A DNA stretch of 64,000 nt from Microvelia longipes (GCA_018340805.1 JACMZG010000008.1:59882538-59946537); one strand, 5' to 3'. Counted from the first letter of the stretch, positions 39,779-53,144 are shown. A program made the numbers and translations. Notes: generated by a model not told the origin, from the sequence alone.

Positions 39779-39997
39779 GAGGACGAAGACAGTTTTAGAA
39801 TTGATTTTAAGGACTGGATAGTAGAAAAGTGAAAAGTTGGAACTATTATAGGTAGAGAATTTAACGAGGACGCACAACGAACTATAGGACAAAGAGAGGA
39901 AGATTTTTTGACATTAAAGGAACCTTCCACGGCGGCGGTCATCAGAAAGTATGACGATTTGCTTATGAACTTCAGGACAGTCAATTTCATTATTTAA
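39779..39997 (+). other. Coding-like segment of unknown identity
   Basis: After TAG, a frame reads EDEDSFRIDFKDWIVEK, one stop (39830), then KVGTIIGREFNEDAQRT and on to KYDDLLMNFRTVNF before TAA. Composition is charged and protein-like, and the base content is higher in GC than nearby. The minus strand is also open here for 71 codons (Ser/Leu-rich). I recognise no family; it may be a gene relic or chance. Confidence 0.22.
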
Positions 39998-40164
39998 CAA
40001 TCTACTGAGAAAAAGAACGAACATCGTGTGGGTAAACTCAAGAGTTTCGAGACCAAGTTTCCCACCCAGTCTTTCATAAGAGTAATAACAACGTTGTAAT
40101 AAAGTAACTGCAAAAAATCATAACCTTGATTGGTTGCGTGTTGTTTTTGATGTTTCTAGAACTC

Positions 40165-40275
40165 TGAGTAAAAGCAACCCTGTCCAATGTCTATGTGAGT
40201 ACTCTATGCACTCAAAGCCAAAGATCCAGGTTCGAATCTTGGTACTAACGATAAATTTTTATAATTTAATTGACT
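40165..40275 (+). repeat. tRNA-derived SINE tail end
   Basis: CCAGGTTCGAATCTTGGTAC gives a B box; the following TAACGATAAATTTTTATAATTT resembles, in order, the text after the B box at 63210-63185 (minus strand), which supports a shared SINE family. The A box is unclear. Confidence 0.45.
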
Positions 40276-42465
40276 CTGTATAATAGTAGATTTCTAAAAA
40301 AAATTCTAGCGCTAACAGAATTTCCTTCAAATTTTTGTTGAGCTTTCTTGCTCAACAATAATATATGATTATGATATATTATTTCTTGATGATTTTTGAT
40401 GAAATAAACCAAATCTTAACGAGTAACATAAACTGAGTTTTAATATTTAAAAACTAAATAGTTTCTTTAAAGCAGAGACACGGCCTTTGAGGTACTATTA
40501 CCCTTCCTCATTCCTCGCACTCTTCATTTTTTCAAAAGCCAATATGATTTGATTCATTTTTCTACCAATTGTTAATCTTGTTGGATTGATCTGTTATGCT
40601 AAAGTTTTCAAGCAAACTAAAATTTCATTGGTCCCTATAGGCCAGGATTATATTTGTCGACACTGAATTTGCTCATGGTTGCTTTACTACACCCTCCCCG
40701 TAGACCACAATGTAACATTTATAATTTTAGCTGATTTATTGGAGTTTTCGGAATGTTTTATTAATCCTATATCAGTAATATTTCATTAGTATTAAGTAAA
40801 TCTTATCACAGTATTAACTTATTAAATATTATCACAGTATTAAATATTAACTTAGTTGCAATAAGTGAAAAATGTTTCCAAGACTATGATAACAAGTGGG
40901 AATACTTTAGCGTCTAGTACAGGTAAGAAGCTTTGTAACGTTTCTAAAAAATCCACGAACAATAAAATGTTAAATTCATTTCATAATTCGAAACAATACA
41001 AGTTTAAATGGTAAATAGTTTTTATTAGATTGCGTCAACTTATAATTTAGCTCATATTCAAATTAGGGAGCAATATTGAATTAATTAAAATGAAAATAAT
41101 TCATAACGAGCCAGCTGTATTAACAGATTTAGCAACAATGGATAAATATTTTTGATCCTATTGTCCCTAAGTCTAAAAAATTTGACTTTTCAGTTCAAAG
41201 ACTTGAATTGATTGATTCGTAATTCATTGTCTCTGTAAATAGTTATTAATTTTTTTCCTGATTTTATTGTTTATAATGGTCACAATTATTATTTTCTGTC
41301 GCACATATTGTTAGTTTAATTTTATAATGATTCAAAAAAGTTTCAATGATTTTTATTGATGTATTATATTGTTTTTATTACAGTAATAAATTGCAATAAT
41401 TATTTATAAATTAAATTTTTATATAAACGCATAAACTTTTTTAGGTATTAAAACAATTTATTTGGACCGCCAAGTTCAACATTTTCGTCAAGAATTAGAA
41501 AACATATATCTGTTAGTAGAAGCGAATAATGTCATTATACATAAATTAAAACAGTCCATTGCTGCAAGAATATTACCTAAATAATTTGTGGTTGTTTGAG
41601 ATTAAGAAAGTTTGTCTATTTGGCTTGTTTACTATCACTTAATTGTTATTACAATTTTGAACAGTATACAGACGATTTTTTTAACAAACAAAATCATCAA
41701 TTATAAAATAGATCCTGATAAAAAATTTAGTTTTATTTTCAGCTAAAAAAATAGTTATGTCACATCACTATAAGCTGCAAATTATACATTAAATATTTCA
41801 TCTACAACTATTTTTTAAGTTACAATCTTTTGTTTACAAAAGATACAGACAGAATATTGCAGCCCAAAATAGTTCTGAATTGCTTAATGCCAGAAACCAA
41901 CAATGATGTTTTACAAATATTAATGTTAATATTTATCCTGGGATCTGAGAGCTCGCTCTTTCCCAAAATTTACTTTTCCCTGTCATTCTCTCGTTGTCAA
42001 TTATTATTTTTCATAAAAACCTATATATTTCATAAAATGTTTCTCCTCTCGTTGATACCAAAAATTAAAAACAGTTGCAAGTTATTAAGGAGTATGTAAT
42101 AAAGTATGAATGATTGGATGATTCCACAAACTTATAACAAAGTTTGTAAAAAAACCTGATTTCTCAATTGGTTTAAATTTAGACTATTAGTCACCTTAAA
42201 CTAGCATTTTTGGCTTTTGGTGTATAACAAAATGGTTTTTAACATTTCAAATTATTCTCCATTTTTTATGGTTTTTAAAATTTGTTGTATCATTAAAAGC
42301 ACTTTATATATATTAGAAAGAGAAAATCAGTTAAAAGTCAAAACACCAATACAGTTTCCTGGCATCTCGTATGTTTAAACTGTTTTAGTTTTATACTTAA
42401 TTGTATAAATATACAATTGTCGAAAAAATATACATTAATTCCTTTTTTCCAATTTAAAAAACAAT
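40276..42465. other. AT-rich DNA, no gene seen
   Basis: Nothing supportable. An 89-codon frame at 41830-42099 has no recognisable motif. Confidence 0.5.
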
Positions 42466-42473
42466 TGAAACCA

Positions 42474-42570
42474 GTGGTCTTCAATCTCATGGCTGCTACT
42501 TAGTGTTAGCGCCGGAGGCCGCGTCTTGGTCCCCAAGCCTCCCTGTGGGGCCGCATGGTTGATGTCTTAT
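42474..42570 (+). mobile_element. hAT-like terminus, partial
   Basis: CAGTGGTCTTCAATCTCATGG followed by a GC-rich part (GCGCCGGAGGCCGCG, CCTGTGGGGCCGC) has the look of a hAT terminal inverted repeat. I did not find the matching right end or target duplication. Confidence 0.4.
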
Positions 42571-42769
42571 ATCAGTTTGTCATATTACTAGGTTACGTAA
42601 GTGGCATACTGCCATGATATAAGCAATATTCCAAATTTATTAGTAAAAAACCTGATTTGTTTACACATAGTTATATATGCCAATCGATAAAATTGTAACT
42701 AATAAATTTAACTTCGAGTAACCATACATAGTTGTACACGTGTATATATGTTCGGCTCAATCTCATTAT

Positions 42770-42960
42770 TATTCAAGATTTTGTAATTTGTTTGCTGAGT
42801 CATTAATGCTGGTTAATGACGTCATACACATTTCATAAAGAATAGAGTTCTGAACATTTATTCGAAATTGAACTTTGTACCAAGTCTAAATCAGAATTGA
42901 GTAATGCTTTCAACGTTAAAAGTTAACGTGTGCCATAGAACCCTCTAGAAACAAAAATAT
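42770..42960 (-). repeat. Dispersed CRE/AP-1 repeat, partial copy
   Basis: On the minus strand an intact TGACGTCA (42817-42824) precedes an intact TGACTCAGCA (42793-42802); upstream lie GACTTGGTACAAAGTTCAA and TTTATG blocks of the family. The copy abuts the microsatellite at 42964. Confidence 0.6.
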
Positions 42961-42963
42961 CGT

Positions 42964-43023
42964 ACATATATATATAGACACACACACACACACACACAAA
43001 CATACACACATACACACACACAT

Positions 43024-43084
<61 letters not shown>
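42964..43084. repeat. Compound (AT)n(CA)n(AT)n microsatellite
   Basis: TA units, then CA units with CATA interruptions, then about 40 bases of TA. Confidence 0.96.
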
Positions 43085-43085
<1 letters not shown>

Positions 43086-44340
43086 TCTATACGAAAACTA
43101 ATTTATCAACAGTACATGGCTTGTAACGGTTTGAATAAGTTTTTTTATAAATAAAACTTATTTATAAGCCAGTTTATAAACTGACTTTACTAAATCATAA
43201 AAATTTGAGAAGTGTATAATTAAGCAACCGAGTCTTATATTGAAGATGTGATTCTTTTATTTATTAGAATATACGTAGACAGCGTAGGTTTAAAGTGGAA
43301 TACTTGGACAAATCTTATAATAAGTATAACTTCTTACCTATACGTTAGGTTATGCTGAGCTGGGTTGTTAAGATTTGAGATATTCTAAACTATTCGCTTC
43401 TTTAACTTTAGAAGTTGTTTTTATTGACATTAAGAAAACTTTGCTTATGACACTTTGCTTAAAACAGGAGTTTAATTTTTATATGACATTTTTTAAGCAA
43501 TTAATTAGTGAGTTAGAGGTTGGTGTTAGGGGAAGGTCCGAAGCAGGTAATGTGTGTGTATGGGTAATTCACATGTGTGTGTTAATTAGTTCAGTTAAGG
43601 GTATCACAAGGGAAGAAGAAGAAGAAAAAGGTAACATGGCGGATGTGATGGCTGCCATATTCCCTCTCTTCTACCTCAGTATTTCCCAACACTTGACTTG
43701 CTAAGCCGGAATTATTCACCTATCCCCTGTTATATAAAACCACCATTACTTCCTTCTTCATACTCAACTCGTCATTACGATTTCATTCACTCGGCTCGCC
43801 ATTCCATTTCATTCATAATATCTTTTGTCTTTGAAAACCAATAGTAAGCTTAGTACGTAAAACCTTGACCAGTTATATGCTCTATTGTTTACTCCATTAT
43901 TGCATGATTACTCCATTTATTCAGTTCATTTTTATTTATATGTTTTGTCCCTTGAATAGAAAAATTAGCTATTAGTAATAAAATAATATGTCGATGACTT
44001 TGTCATTGTTGATTTGGGTCTACAATCATGTAATGAAACTAAAATTCTAATAATTATGGCATAGTAGGAGTTGTGATTAAACCACCCGTGTGAGATGTGT
44101 CCTGATGTATGTCAATTATTTAAATATTAAACTGTAGGCTGGCTAGATCGTTTTTATTTGCTGATTTCCAATTTGTGTTAACGTGATCGCAGGCATGGAA
44201 GCGGCGTAAATGGGGGATTGGGGTATCATTTTTTGTGCCTAACTCACAAAGATCTCCGACTTTACTTTAACTTTCTATAACTACAGCTAGAAACAACATA
44301 TGCCCCACTGCCAGAGAGAGCTTTCCTACTCTCTAAATCA
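43085..44340. other. No recognised gene; GC-richer island
   Basis: 43500-43740 is GC-richer with GTGTGTGT, a GAAGAAGAAGAAGAAAAAGG run and ACATGGCGGATGTGATGGC. A 109-codon frame covers it but shows no family features. Possible regulatory or untranslated DNA. Confidence 0.35.
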
Positions 44341-44341
44341 C

Positions 44342-44373
<32 letters not shown>

Positions 44374-44433
44374 GTATATATATGTATATATATGTATATA
44401 TATATATATATTATATAATATATATATTATATA

Positions 44434-44510
<77 letters not shown>
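44341..44510. repeat. (AT)n microsatellite forming a SINE tail
   Basis: About 170 bases of AT with (ATATATGT) units at the left and several slips. It directly continues the 3' end of the minus-strand SINE at 44511. Confidence 0.95.
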
Positions 44511-44512
<2 letters not shown>

Positions 44513-44710
44513 CCTAATTTAGCCTAAACCCAGGTTCATTTTGGGTTAAGGATCTTTTACGAGTACCTGACAACGCCTGACGTCCCTTTCGAATGACGAT
44601 ACATAAAAGAATTTCCATCTTGCGTTAAAATCCTAGAGGCCTCGACTGGGATCGAACCCTGATTGTCCAGGTGGCTGGTGAACGTGCTAACCATTAAACC
44701 CCCGGGACCC
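44511..44710 (-). mobile_element. tRNA-derived SINE, about 200 bases
   Basis: On the minus strand it starts GGGTCCCGGGGGTTTAATGG, with A box TTTAATGGTTAGCACG and B box GGGTTCGATCCCAG at tRNA spacing (like Asp/Glu-type tRNAs), then a unique part with GAGGCCTCTAGG and CAGGCGTTGTCAGGTACTCG, and ends GGCTAAATTAGGAT before the (AT)n tract. Confidence 0.75.
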
Positions 44711-45697
44711 AAAATAATATAGAGATAAATACTGGTAAAATTAATTGTAATATGGTGGTATTAAAAACAATTTGTTTGCATTCATTAGATTCAAATTAAA
44801 AAATGGAAAATACAATTAAATATTTTAGACTATATGTCGTATAATACAAACTACTATGTTACAAACTATTAAACTACTATAATACAAACATTATGTTAAT
44901 TATATTATATTATTATGGCTATATTGTTATCATGGATATATTGTTATTATGGCCATATTGTTATTATTGAAAATTATAAAACCATCCGATAAATATTTTC
45001 AATGGTTTTTATTTTCAAGATGAAAATTATATTTTAAACAAAACGCATAATAGAATTGTTAGGGGTGCTAAATTTAGTAAGAAGGAGGATGAAATCTGTC
45101 TGGTTCGGATCTCACCAGGGGCTCTGTTTCACTTTGCTTTGAAACTCCCCTTACCTTCATTTCTTTTTATTCCTGTTTCCTTATTATTAAATTTGTTTAG
45201 AAAAAAAACTCTAAGGTTTATTTTTGTGTAAAAAAGTTTTCTTAGAAGATAGAAGGTCCGTCTGTTGGTTCCTCCCCCAGTCTTTTATATAATCATACTA
45301 TATTGGTATAAAGAATGCCTCCCCTTCTTTTCTTAAACCAGGGGTTGACTGAAGTTTCAATGACAAGTCTTTCATCTAACATCTTTATCCTGTAGATTAT
45401 TTTGTATTTAGTTTCATATTATTGCAAATTATTTGTAATGCAACAAACGTTTCCCTAAAACATAAGTTTGTATTACCATTATTTTTACAAACACCCTACA
45501 GAAGAAGTATTGAGATGTAATTCTTTTAACTTATTCATGTGAGTCAAATGGTGTTAAGATGTATACTACAATACTAGTGATACTTATTGAATATAAGTGA
45601 TTGTTTCAACAGTCTTTTAGCTTAAACTATTGGATAAGTAACACATGATAAGTGCACATTATTATTAATATATATCTATTTTAAAGTGTCCATGATT

Positions 45698-45699
<2 letters not shown>
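44711..45699. other. AT-rich DNA, no feature seen
   Basis: Short local duplications such as ATGGCCATATTGTTATTAT at 44917-44965; otherwise nothing. Confidence 0.5.
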
Positions 45700-45749
<50 letters not shown>

Positions 45750-45776
45750 TATATATATATGTATGTATATGTATAT

Positions 45777-45824
<48 letters not shown>

Positions 45825-45830
45825 TATAAA
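45700..45830. repeat. (AT)n microsatellite
   Basis: AT tract with TATTAT, TTAATT and GTATGTAT interruptions. Confidence 0.95.
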
Positions 45831-48286
45831 ATAAGGATATTTATTGTACAAATATATGTATATTTTGTGTATATATTTAGAGTCTGGAGCTTTTATGGTG
45901 ATGACTTCATTGCCGTAATATATTTTTTTTATTTGCTCCAAAAATTATAAGAAATACCACCACTGATATATTTATCTTTATTTTCATATACGTTGCATAT
46001 ATGTGATCAATACTTATGTATTAAGTACCCTTGAATGCCACTTTAATGTTATAAATTCATTTTTTCATATTCATATATTCGTTGGACTCGTGTTACTTTT
46101 CAATTTTATGTAATTATATCAAAACATTATGGCATATGAATAAAAACTATGGTACACTTACAATTCTACTTAGGTATTCTTACTATATGAAAAAGAATAA
46201 GTTTAAAAGAAGAAATAAATTGATAGGATTTTCTTAGAACACACTTTCTACGGATATCCTACACCGTGTGAAGTAATAGAGATTAAACAGCGTAAAATGT
46301 GGTGAAGGATTAAATACTAAGCATGTATAACATTGTACTGCGGGTTGAGCATTCCTGACTATTGACAGTAAAACAGAAAAGTACAAAGTGTTACGTTATA
46401 AAATAAAAATAAAGATGAGGTATTTTTTAGTTGTTAACTTTCATTTTAAAAAATAAGATACTTCTTATTTATAATTTTGAAGTATAATAAATTTATGCCT
46501 TTCTATGTTAAGATAAATTTTTATACATGACATTCTGTCAAATTCGTCTAATTTTATTTTTGTATATCGCCTTCGAACTTTTTGTGCCTTTTAACGTTTC
46601 AAATTTTCTATTTGTAACAAATTTAATTTTAACTTGAATACGTTAAATTTTCTTAACTAAATTGGCAGTATAGTTGCGTCTTGAACTCACACAATCTGCA
46701 CTTTTCACATTTTTAGTGGGCGACCTGAATATTGATTGAAAATCGTGGGTTACGATCCTAAAATTTAACTACTTATTTTATTATTATTATTTTTTAAGGG
46801 TTTGTGAGGCTATTCACAGGTAAGGTGGTTGAGCTCATTTATTATTATTGTTTTATAGTTCTCGAATTAAAGCCTGGATTGACACTCCTACATAGCACTG
46901 TGATAACTGATGAACTTATAACCAAGTTCAGTTATAAGTTTGTTGAACATTGCTTAGTTTACCCTAGTAATCCAGTTGTAGACTCGACCAACATCCAAAA
47001 GGAATACCGCTGCAGTTGCTAATTACTAAAGAAATCATTAAAGAAATTTAAAGCCTGATAGCTAACTTGAGTATAAATATAAACTATTATATTTATTTTT
47101 ATATATTTTTATATTTAGTTTATTTGTATATAAACTTGAGTAAATCCTTGGGTCTATAATTCAGAGATTTCTATCCGAATCAAAACCAAGCTCTGCTACT
47201 AACTTAAATCAAAATATATAATTTTCTTTTCTATATAATTGAACCTTTATTTCTAAAATAATATTATTCTAATGATTATAATGTAATGATAAATTCTTTT
47301 ACTGTCTTCTTATGAAATAACAAATTTCATTACATTTATACCCTATTTTGTCACACAAGTATAAGTATTTCGAGCCTTGCTAAAATATGCTACATAATTT
47401 TATTTCTTTATATTAGTACAGATTAAAACCTAAATTATTTTGACAAAATTGACCATGCACCCTAGGAGTAAATAAAATCGAACTTAAAAATATCACAATA
47501 ATAAGCTATAATTTGTTTTCTTCTTGTAATATAATGTTCCTATGGTAATGATTATTAAAAACAGCTTTGAATTGTGGTGAATAAAAATTATTTATGTATT
47601 TATACTCATAGCACATTTGATGATGAACTTGTAGTACATTTTAATCATCTCAATATCCTTTTAATACTTAAGTGAAAAATTCCACGGTACTTAGACCTCT
47701 TAGGTGGTCTTACTGTGCTTCATACCGTAGAAAAATATTCCACTAGATAAATAAAGAAATATGTAGTATAACACTGTTATACTTAAACTATCAGGGACAT
47801 CAAGATTTAGCAATACTTCAATTAGTACAGGCACTTTAAATGAATCTTCTGCCGTCTCATCATTCAAGACACCTCCGAAGGCTCAGAAAACCACAAATGT
47901 GTGAAGAGGTACTAGAAAGCGCGAAAAACCGGATGCCTTAATCTCTCATAAGAAGGGAGATGTGTGGTATTTATACTCTATATACCCACGTATAACTTTT
48001 AAGAGGAAAAGAAGGAATTAGTTTAATTAATACTCAGGGTTTAGAATCAAATTATTATTTCTCATGATTTTCTTAATTATCACAAAGTATAATTTTTGTT
48101 CTTCTTAAGTCTTATCTTTTATTTATTATCCGCTCAACAAAAAAACTGTAATTGGCAATGAGAGATAAATATTACTAGAGATAAAAAAAATACATATATT
48201 ACAAATATATGTATTATTTTACATACATATCATTATAAATAAAATAATGAGATAGTTAATAAGCTACGTATACACTCTTATGTATG

Positions 48287-48288
<2 letters not shown>
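45831..48288. other. AT-rich DNA, no gene seen
   Basis: Nothing supportable. A 72-codon frame at 46804-47022 is without known motifs. Confidence 0.5.

Positions 48289-48360
<72 letters not shown>
48289..48360. repeat. (AT)n microsatellite
   Basis: About 65 bases of AT, then TTTATTTA units. Confidence 0.95.
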
Positions 48361-49374
48361 TTATTTATTTTTATTTATTTATATATACATTTATTTATTC
48401 CACGTATACATTTCTACTTCTACTTTTCTAATATATATTTTTAATTTTAATCACGCTACACTCAGTTTAACAACAATCTTTTACACATTCCTGCTTTCTG
48501 AAACTAGAGTTTTTTTTAATATTAGTCAAAGTAATAATGTGAAGAAAGTTTGTTTTAAAATATTAATTTTTCACAAATTAAAAATAGCGTTTTAGTCTAT
48601 TTATAATAATTAAAATTAATATGTCATTATTTGAGATGTTATTTGTATGATAAGTCAAAATATATTTTTCATGCATTAAAACTGAGAAATAATTAGCAAT
48701 TATTGAATATGAAGAGTTGAAAGAACGACTGATGCGAAACAAATGTTGGTGTGGAATCGAGCCAAACTATTTCGACACAAAATATAAATGTCGATTGTCA
48801 GAATATTAGTGCTCCTACGAGTTATATTTAGTTTAAAATAAATACAACCAGAAATATTTTGTATCTTTTGAAACATCTCTATGCTATTTATTTTAATATT
48901 TTAAAAACAAAAGACTGATAATTTAGCTAATAGAGCCTCTAATTTACTACAAAAAGATTTTCTTTCTTTTTTAGAGAAATTTGAAGATTTTTAAAGAATA
49001 AAAGGAAATTATAATTGTATAAAAAAGTTAATTTGTTAAAATTTAATAATCGTGTCGCGATGTTAAATTTGAATAAGATTGACATAAAAGTATGCTTAAG
49101 CTCAAAAACCTGTTTAAAATTATGTAGCATGTTTTTCAGTTGTTATTTTGTTGGAATGACTACATAACACTTTTCTTTTTATCAGAATTGGAGATAACGC
49201 GTGGTAGAAATTGAGACAGGTTGTGTAAAGTATTTATATTTTATATTTAAAGAGTCTTTGAGTGGGGGAGGGGGGGATATTTAATTAAAATATACGATTC
49301 TTATATTGTACTAATATACTCAGAATTCTGCGTTGGTTTTTTATAAATTTTAGATATGATGTATGATACAATAT
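48361..49374. other. AT-rich DNA, no feature seen
   Basis: Nothing supportable. Confidence 0.55.
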
Positions 49375-49790
49375 AATACATACATTCTAAGTATTCACAC
49401 GCATTATAAGTTTCATAAATTTTAGGTATGATGTATGATACAATGGAATAAATACATTATAGGTATTCACACACATTATTAGTATCATTCATTATAGGTA
49501 AAATACATTATTACATACATTATAGGTATACTTATTATTAGGTAAATACATTATAGTGTACTCATAATTAGTACATTATAGGTGTACTCATAATTAGTTA
49601 CATACATTATAGGTGTACTCATAATTAGTTACATACATTATAGGTGTACTCATTATTAGTTACATACATTATAAGTAAACACATTATTAATTGCATACAT
49701 TATACGCATTATTAGTTACATACATTACAGGCGTGCACATTATTAGTTACATTCATTGTATGCGTGTAATTATACATCTAATATACTTTT
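49375..49790. repeat. Minisatellite, unit about 31 bases
   Basis: Variants of ACATACATTATAGGTGTACT followed by CATAATTAGTT; about twelve units, the most regular at 49560-49680. Confidence 0.9.
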
Positions 49791-49894
49791 GGTAAATCAT
49801 GAAAGAATAAATAAATTATAAATTTGTTAAACATTTTAAAATCTAAGTAAATTTTAAATTTAACTTTAAATTTTAAAGTTACATTTTTTGTTGT

Positions 49895-50260
49895 AAGCTA
49901 TGCTGTATGATTAAATTAAGTTATTTTTTGTCGTAAGCTATGATGTATATACGATAAAATTAAGTTATTTTAAGGTCGTAAGCTATGATTACTATTAAAT
50001 TAAGTTATTCTTGTCGTAAGCTATGATGTATATTCGATAAAATTAAGTTATTTTAAGTCGTAAGCTATGATGTACTATTAAATTAAGTTATTTTTTGTCG
50101 TAAGCTATGATATATGATTTAATTAAGTCATTTTTAGTCGTAAAGCTATATGATGTATATACGATAAAATGAAGTTATTTTTAGTCGTAAGCTTTGATAT
50201 ATGATAACAGTAAGTTATTTTTAGTCGTAAGCTATGGTGAATGATAAAATTAAGTACTTC
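49895..50260. repeat. Minisatellite, unit about 40 bases
   Basis: Variants of GTCGTAAGCTATGATGTATA followed by CGATAAAATTAAGTTATTTTT; about nine units, alternating longer and shorter forms. It starts about 100 bases after the previous minisatellite but is unrelated in sequence. Confidence 0.92.
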
Positions 50261-51561
50261 TGTATACTTGTTAATGTAATGGTTGTTAACAGTCATCTGT
50301 AGACTAAGATACAATGAAAGTTATTGAATTTCAGTCTATAGTTTACACATCAGGGAGTCGACCCTTCAAAATATTCACTTAAGTGTTGTCATGTAGTTGT
50401 ACAATCTGTCAAAACATCTGTACCCTTCACGGCTTGTTTACATTTTGCTACTTCCTAACATTTTGCCCTGAAGTCTTGAAAATCATTCTTGTATGTATTT
50501 CAAGGAAGTTAAAGGGTTGACATATTGGTTCAAATGTGGTTTACATTTGGTACCTGGAAAGGTCGGAAAGGGTTAAACGTTTTGATTGCTTATAAATGAA
50601 TAATAATAGTGTTTAAAGTAAAATAAAATGGGATTAAAAAACTGTCGGATGTAGGGAATTATTATTCTTTGTCTTGACAAAAAGTATTACACAAGATAGG
50701 AAGATTTAAATGTTATAGTATACGAATTACATTGCATATTTAGCTCGGGTAGTCTATGTCTAAATCAAGATGAACTTTTATTTTTATATTTACTTTTCTC
50801 TACACCAATAAGTTGTCATTAATCTGATAATGCTTTAAATGTTATTTTAAATTTATTTAAAATTTATTTTAATTTTTTTCCTGTTACCGTATGAAGTGTA
50901 GGAAAAGTAATTCGTTGTTCCAAGAAAGCTGAAAACTAAATTTCTCTTATATTATCCTTAGATATTTTTAACCAGTTTTTTCACTTATACCATTTAAACC
51001 TTTTTTCATAACTTATAGATTGAAATGATTCATTTTAATCAAAGAAAATTAAATATGTAAACTATCTAAACCAAATGAGTGTTCTGCATGTAAAATAAAA
51101 TCCATAACAAAATAGTTTTACATAAATTTAAAAAAAAAAATCTTAAATATGGTTTTATAATTTACAGAAAACTTGAGCCTGACCAACATTGTTAATGTAC
51201 TATAGGTTTATTAATGTGGCCGTTAGCCAGGTGTGTAGGAAATTTTTATATTAACGCCTCATAGACCCTTGGTGTTGCAACGCTCAGGTGGAAAATTCCA
51301 TGGCACTTTGATCTCTTAATAAATGAATCAATCTATTGTGCCATGGCATGGGTTAGTCGAATTAGTTCGGAACCAATTTAATTTGATTCATGTCACTTTT
51401 TAAGAACCTGTATAATCGCATTCCACAAACTCATCATACATATTTAGATAAGATAATCCTATGTTGATGTGATTTCGGCTAAAAGGTCTACTTACTTAAA
51501 AATTTATGTCTTGAAAAAATATCGAACAAGTTTAATGTTTAAATTTCTTTACAGAAGAAAT
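50261..51561. other. AT-rich DNA, no gene seen
   Basis: 51230-51350 contains GAAAATTCCATGGCAC and an inverted GTGCCATGGCATGG; otherwise nothing. Confidence 0.5.
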
Positions 51562-51609
51562 CGCGATCTTATCGATTAGACAAAAAGTTGTCTAATCGAT
51601 AAGATCGCG
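51562..51609. repeat. Perfect hairpin, 22-bp arms, 4-base loop
   Basis: CGCGATCTTATCGATTAGAC plus AA, loop AAAG, then the exact complement. No T run follows that would make it a pol III end signal. Confidence 0.95.
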
Positions 51610-52690
51610 CACATTTGTTATTTACGTAATTCATTTACTCACATAATTAATCTATCCTTGTTATTTATAGCATGGAGATGTTAAAAATATTTCAATAAAA
51701 TATTTTTGATATTTGGTATAAAAAGCTACCAATCAAGAGTTAGTTAATTATGGTAGTTAGTCGATAAAATTGATGGAATAAGGTTTTCAAGTAAAACAGA
51801 AGAGCCAGTTTTCCATTCAATACCGGGTAATTGCTCGTTTGCAACGAAATATTTTTTTTTGTGAAAAAAAGCAAGAGTTTTGTGATAAAATAAATATGTT
51901 TTTATTTGAGAGTTAAAGGGGTTGAGAGTTGGTAGCCATGACTACTGGAGTCACTCAGTTTGGTAAACCTGCTTTCCAAAACAACCCTTGTATACATAAT
52001 CTTATTTTAAGTTTAAGTATTCCGTGTATAAAATATTTTTCCTTCCCTTTAAATATATTCTTTCAGTAGAATTAAATTATAATACATCTTGACTAGTATA
52101 ATATCGCTCGATTTACCTAAATTCCCCCTTATATTTATACTAATGCTAAGAAAAGAGACAACATCCGAGAGTTTAATAGTTACGTTACAGAGCGTAACAA
52201 ATGCGATTTTCACCAATCCCATGATCCAATATTTGTTTAATGAGTCAACATAGACTAAAATTTATATCGCTCTTTTATGAATGCTTTTATGATAGCTTCA
52301 GTGACGTAATGGAAATAATCTACGTAGACAGTTGTGATATTTTGTAATACTTTTCCTACTATAGATTCTTGCGTATAGGTATTCAGAGTGGGAGAAATTA
52401 TATATTTATGAAAAAAATGCAATGTGAGGCTGCTTATTTACAATAAGTTGCTACATACACAGCATACTGATCAATCATATATAAGACAATAATTAAACTA
52501 GATAATAAAGTAAGAAATTTACAAGAGTAACGTATAAATAACCATTATAAAAAAAATATTATTAATTATTACATAATTTTGTCAAAAGAGTTAATAAAAA
52601 AACTAACATAAAGTTTATAATAGATAAATAAAATAAAAAAAAACATTATAAAAATATAAAATATTTAGAGATATTTAAAAAAAGTAATTT
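51610..52690. other. AT-rich DNA, no feature seen
   Basis: Nothing supportable. Confidence 0.55.
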
Positions 52691-52699
52691 CTTGGAATG

Positions 52700-52930
52700 A
52701 TAATTAACATAAGGTCAATAATTGTCCTTTATTGGCCATTTATTTAGTAATTATACATTGATTCAATGTTTCGGTTGGCGAAGCTCAGAATCTTCAGGTT
52801 GTAAAACATAAAAGCGCACTAACACGAAAGTAAAAAAATAAAATAATAAATATCACCTGAATACCTACAAAACTAAATAAATGTTAATTATTAATATTTT
52901 AAACAAAGTTAAAAGTTAATTCAAAACATC
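52700..52930 (-). mobile_element. Penelope-like/foldback terminus, single arm
   Basis: On the minus strand ACAACCTGAAGATTCTGAGC, then TTCGCCAACCGAAACATTG: the CTGAAGA...CGAAAC pattern of Penelope-like 3' ends, preceded by GCGCTTTTATG. Confidence 0.4.
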
Positions 52931-53144
52931 TTAAAATTTAAAAAAAAAAGAAATGACATGCGTATTTTTGTTTATGTCGCTTGCTTTATAAGCGATTTTC
53001 TCTTAAAATTAGTTCAAATTATAGTTATTACGATGGTAATTTTTAAGTTTCAATAAATTATTTAAAATAAATTATTTAAATATTTAGTCCATATTCAAGT
53101 AGTGATCAGATAAATTAATACAAATTTGAAGATTTTCTTGTACT

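Noticed and set aside
43375..43704. A 109-codon gene
   Set aside because: Includes GTGTGT and GAA repeat runs, no recognisable domain, and no splice or promoter evidence.
49375..50260. CRISPR-like array
   Set aside because: The units are contiguous degenerate minisatellite copies without unique spacers, and the DNA is eukaryotic.
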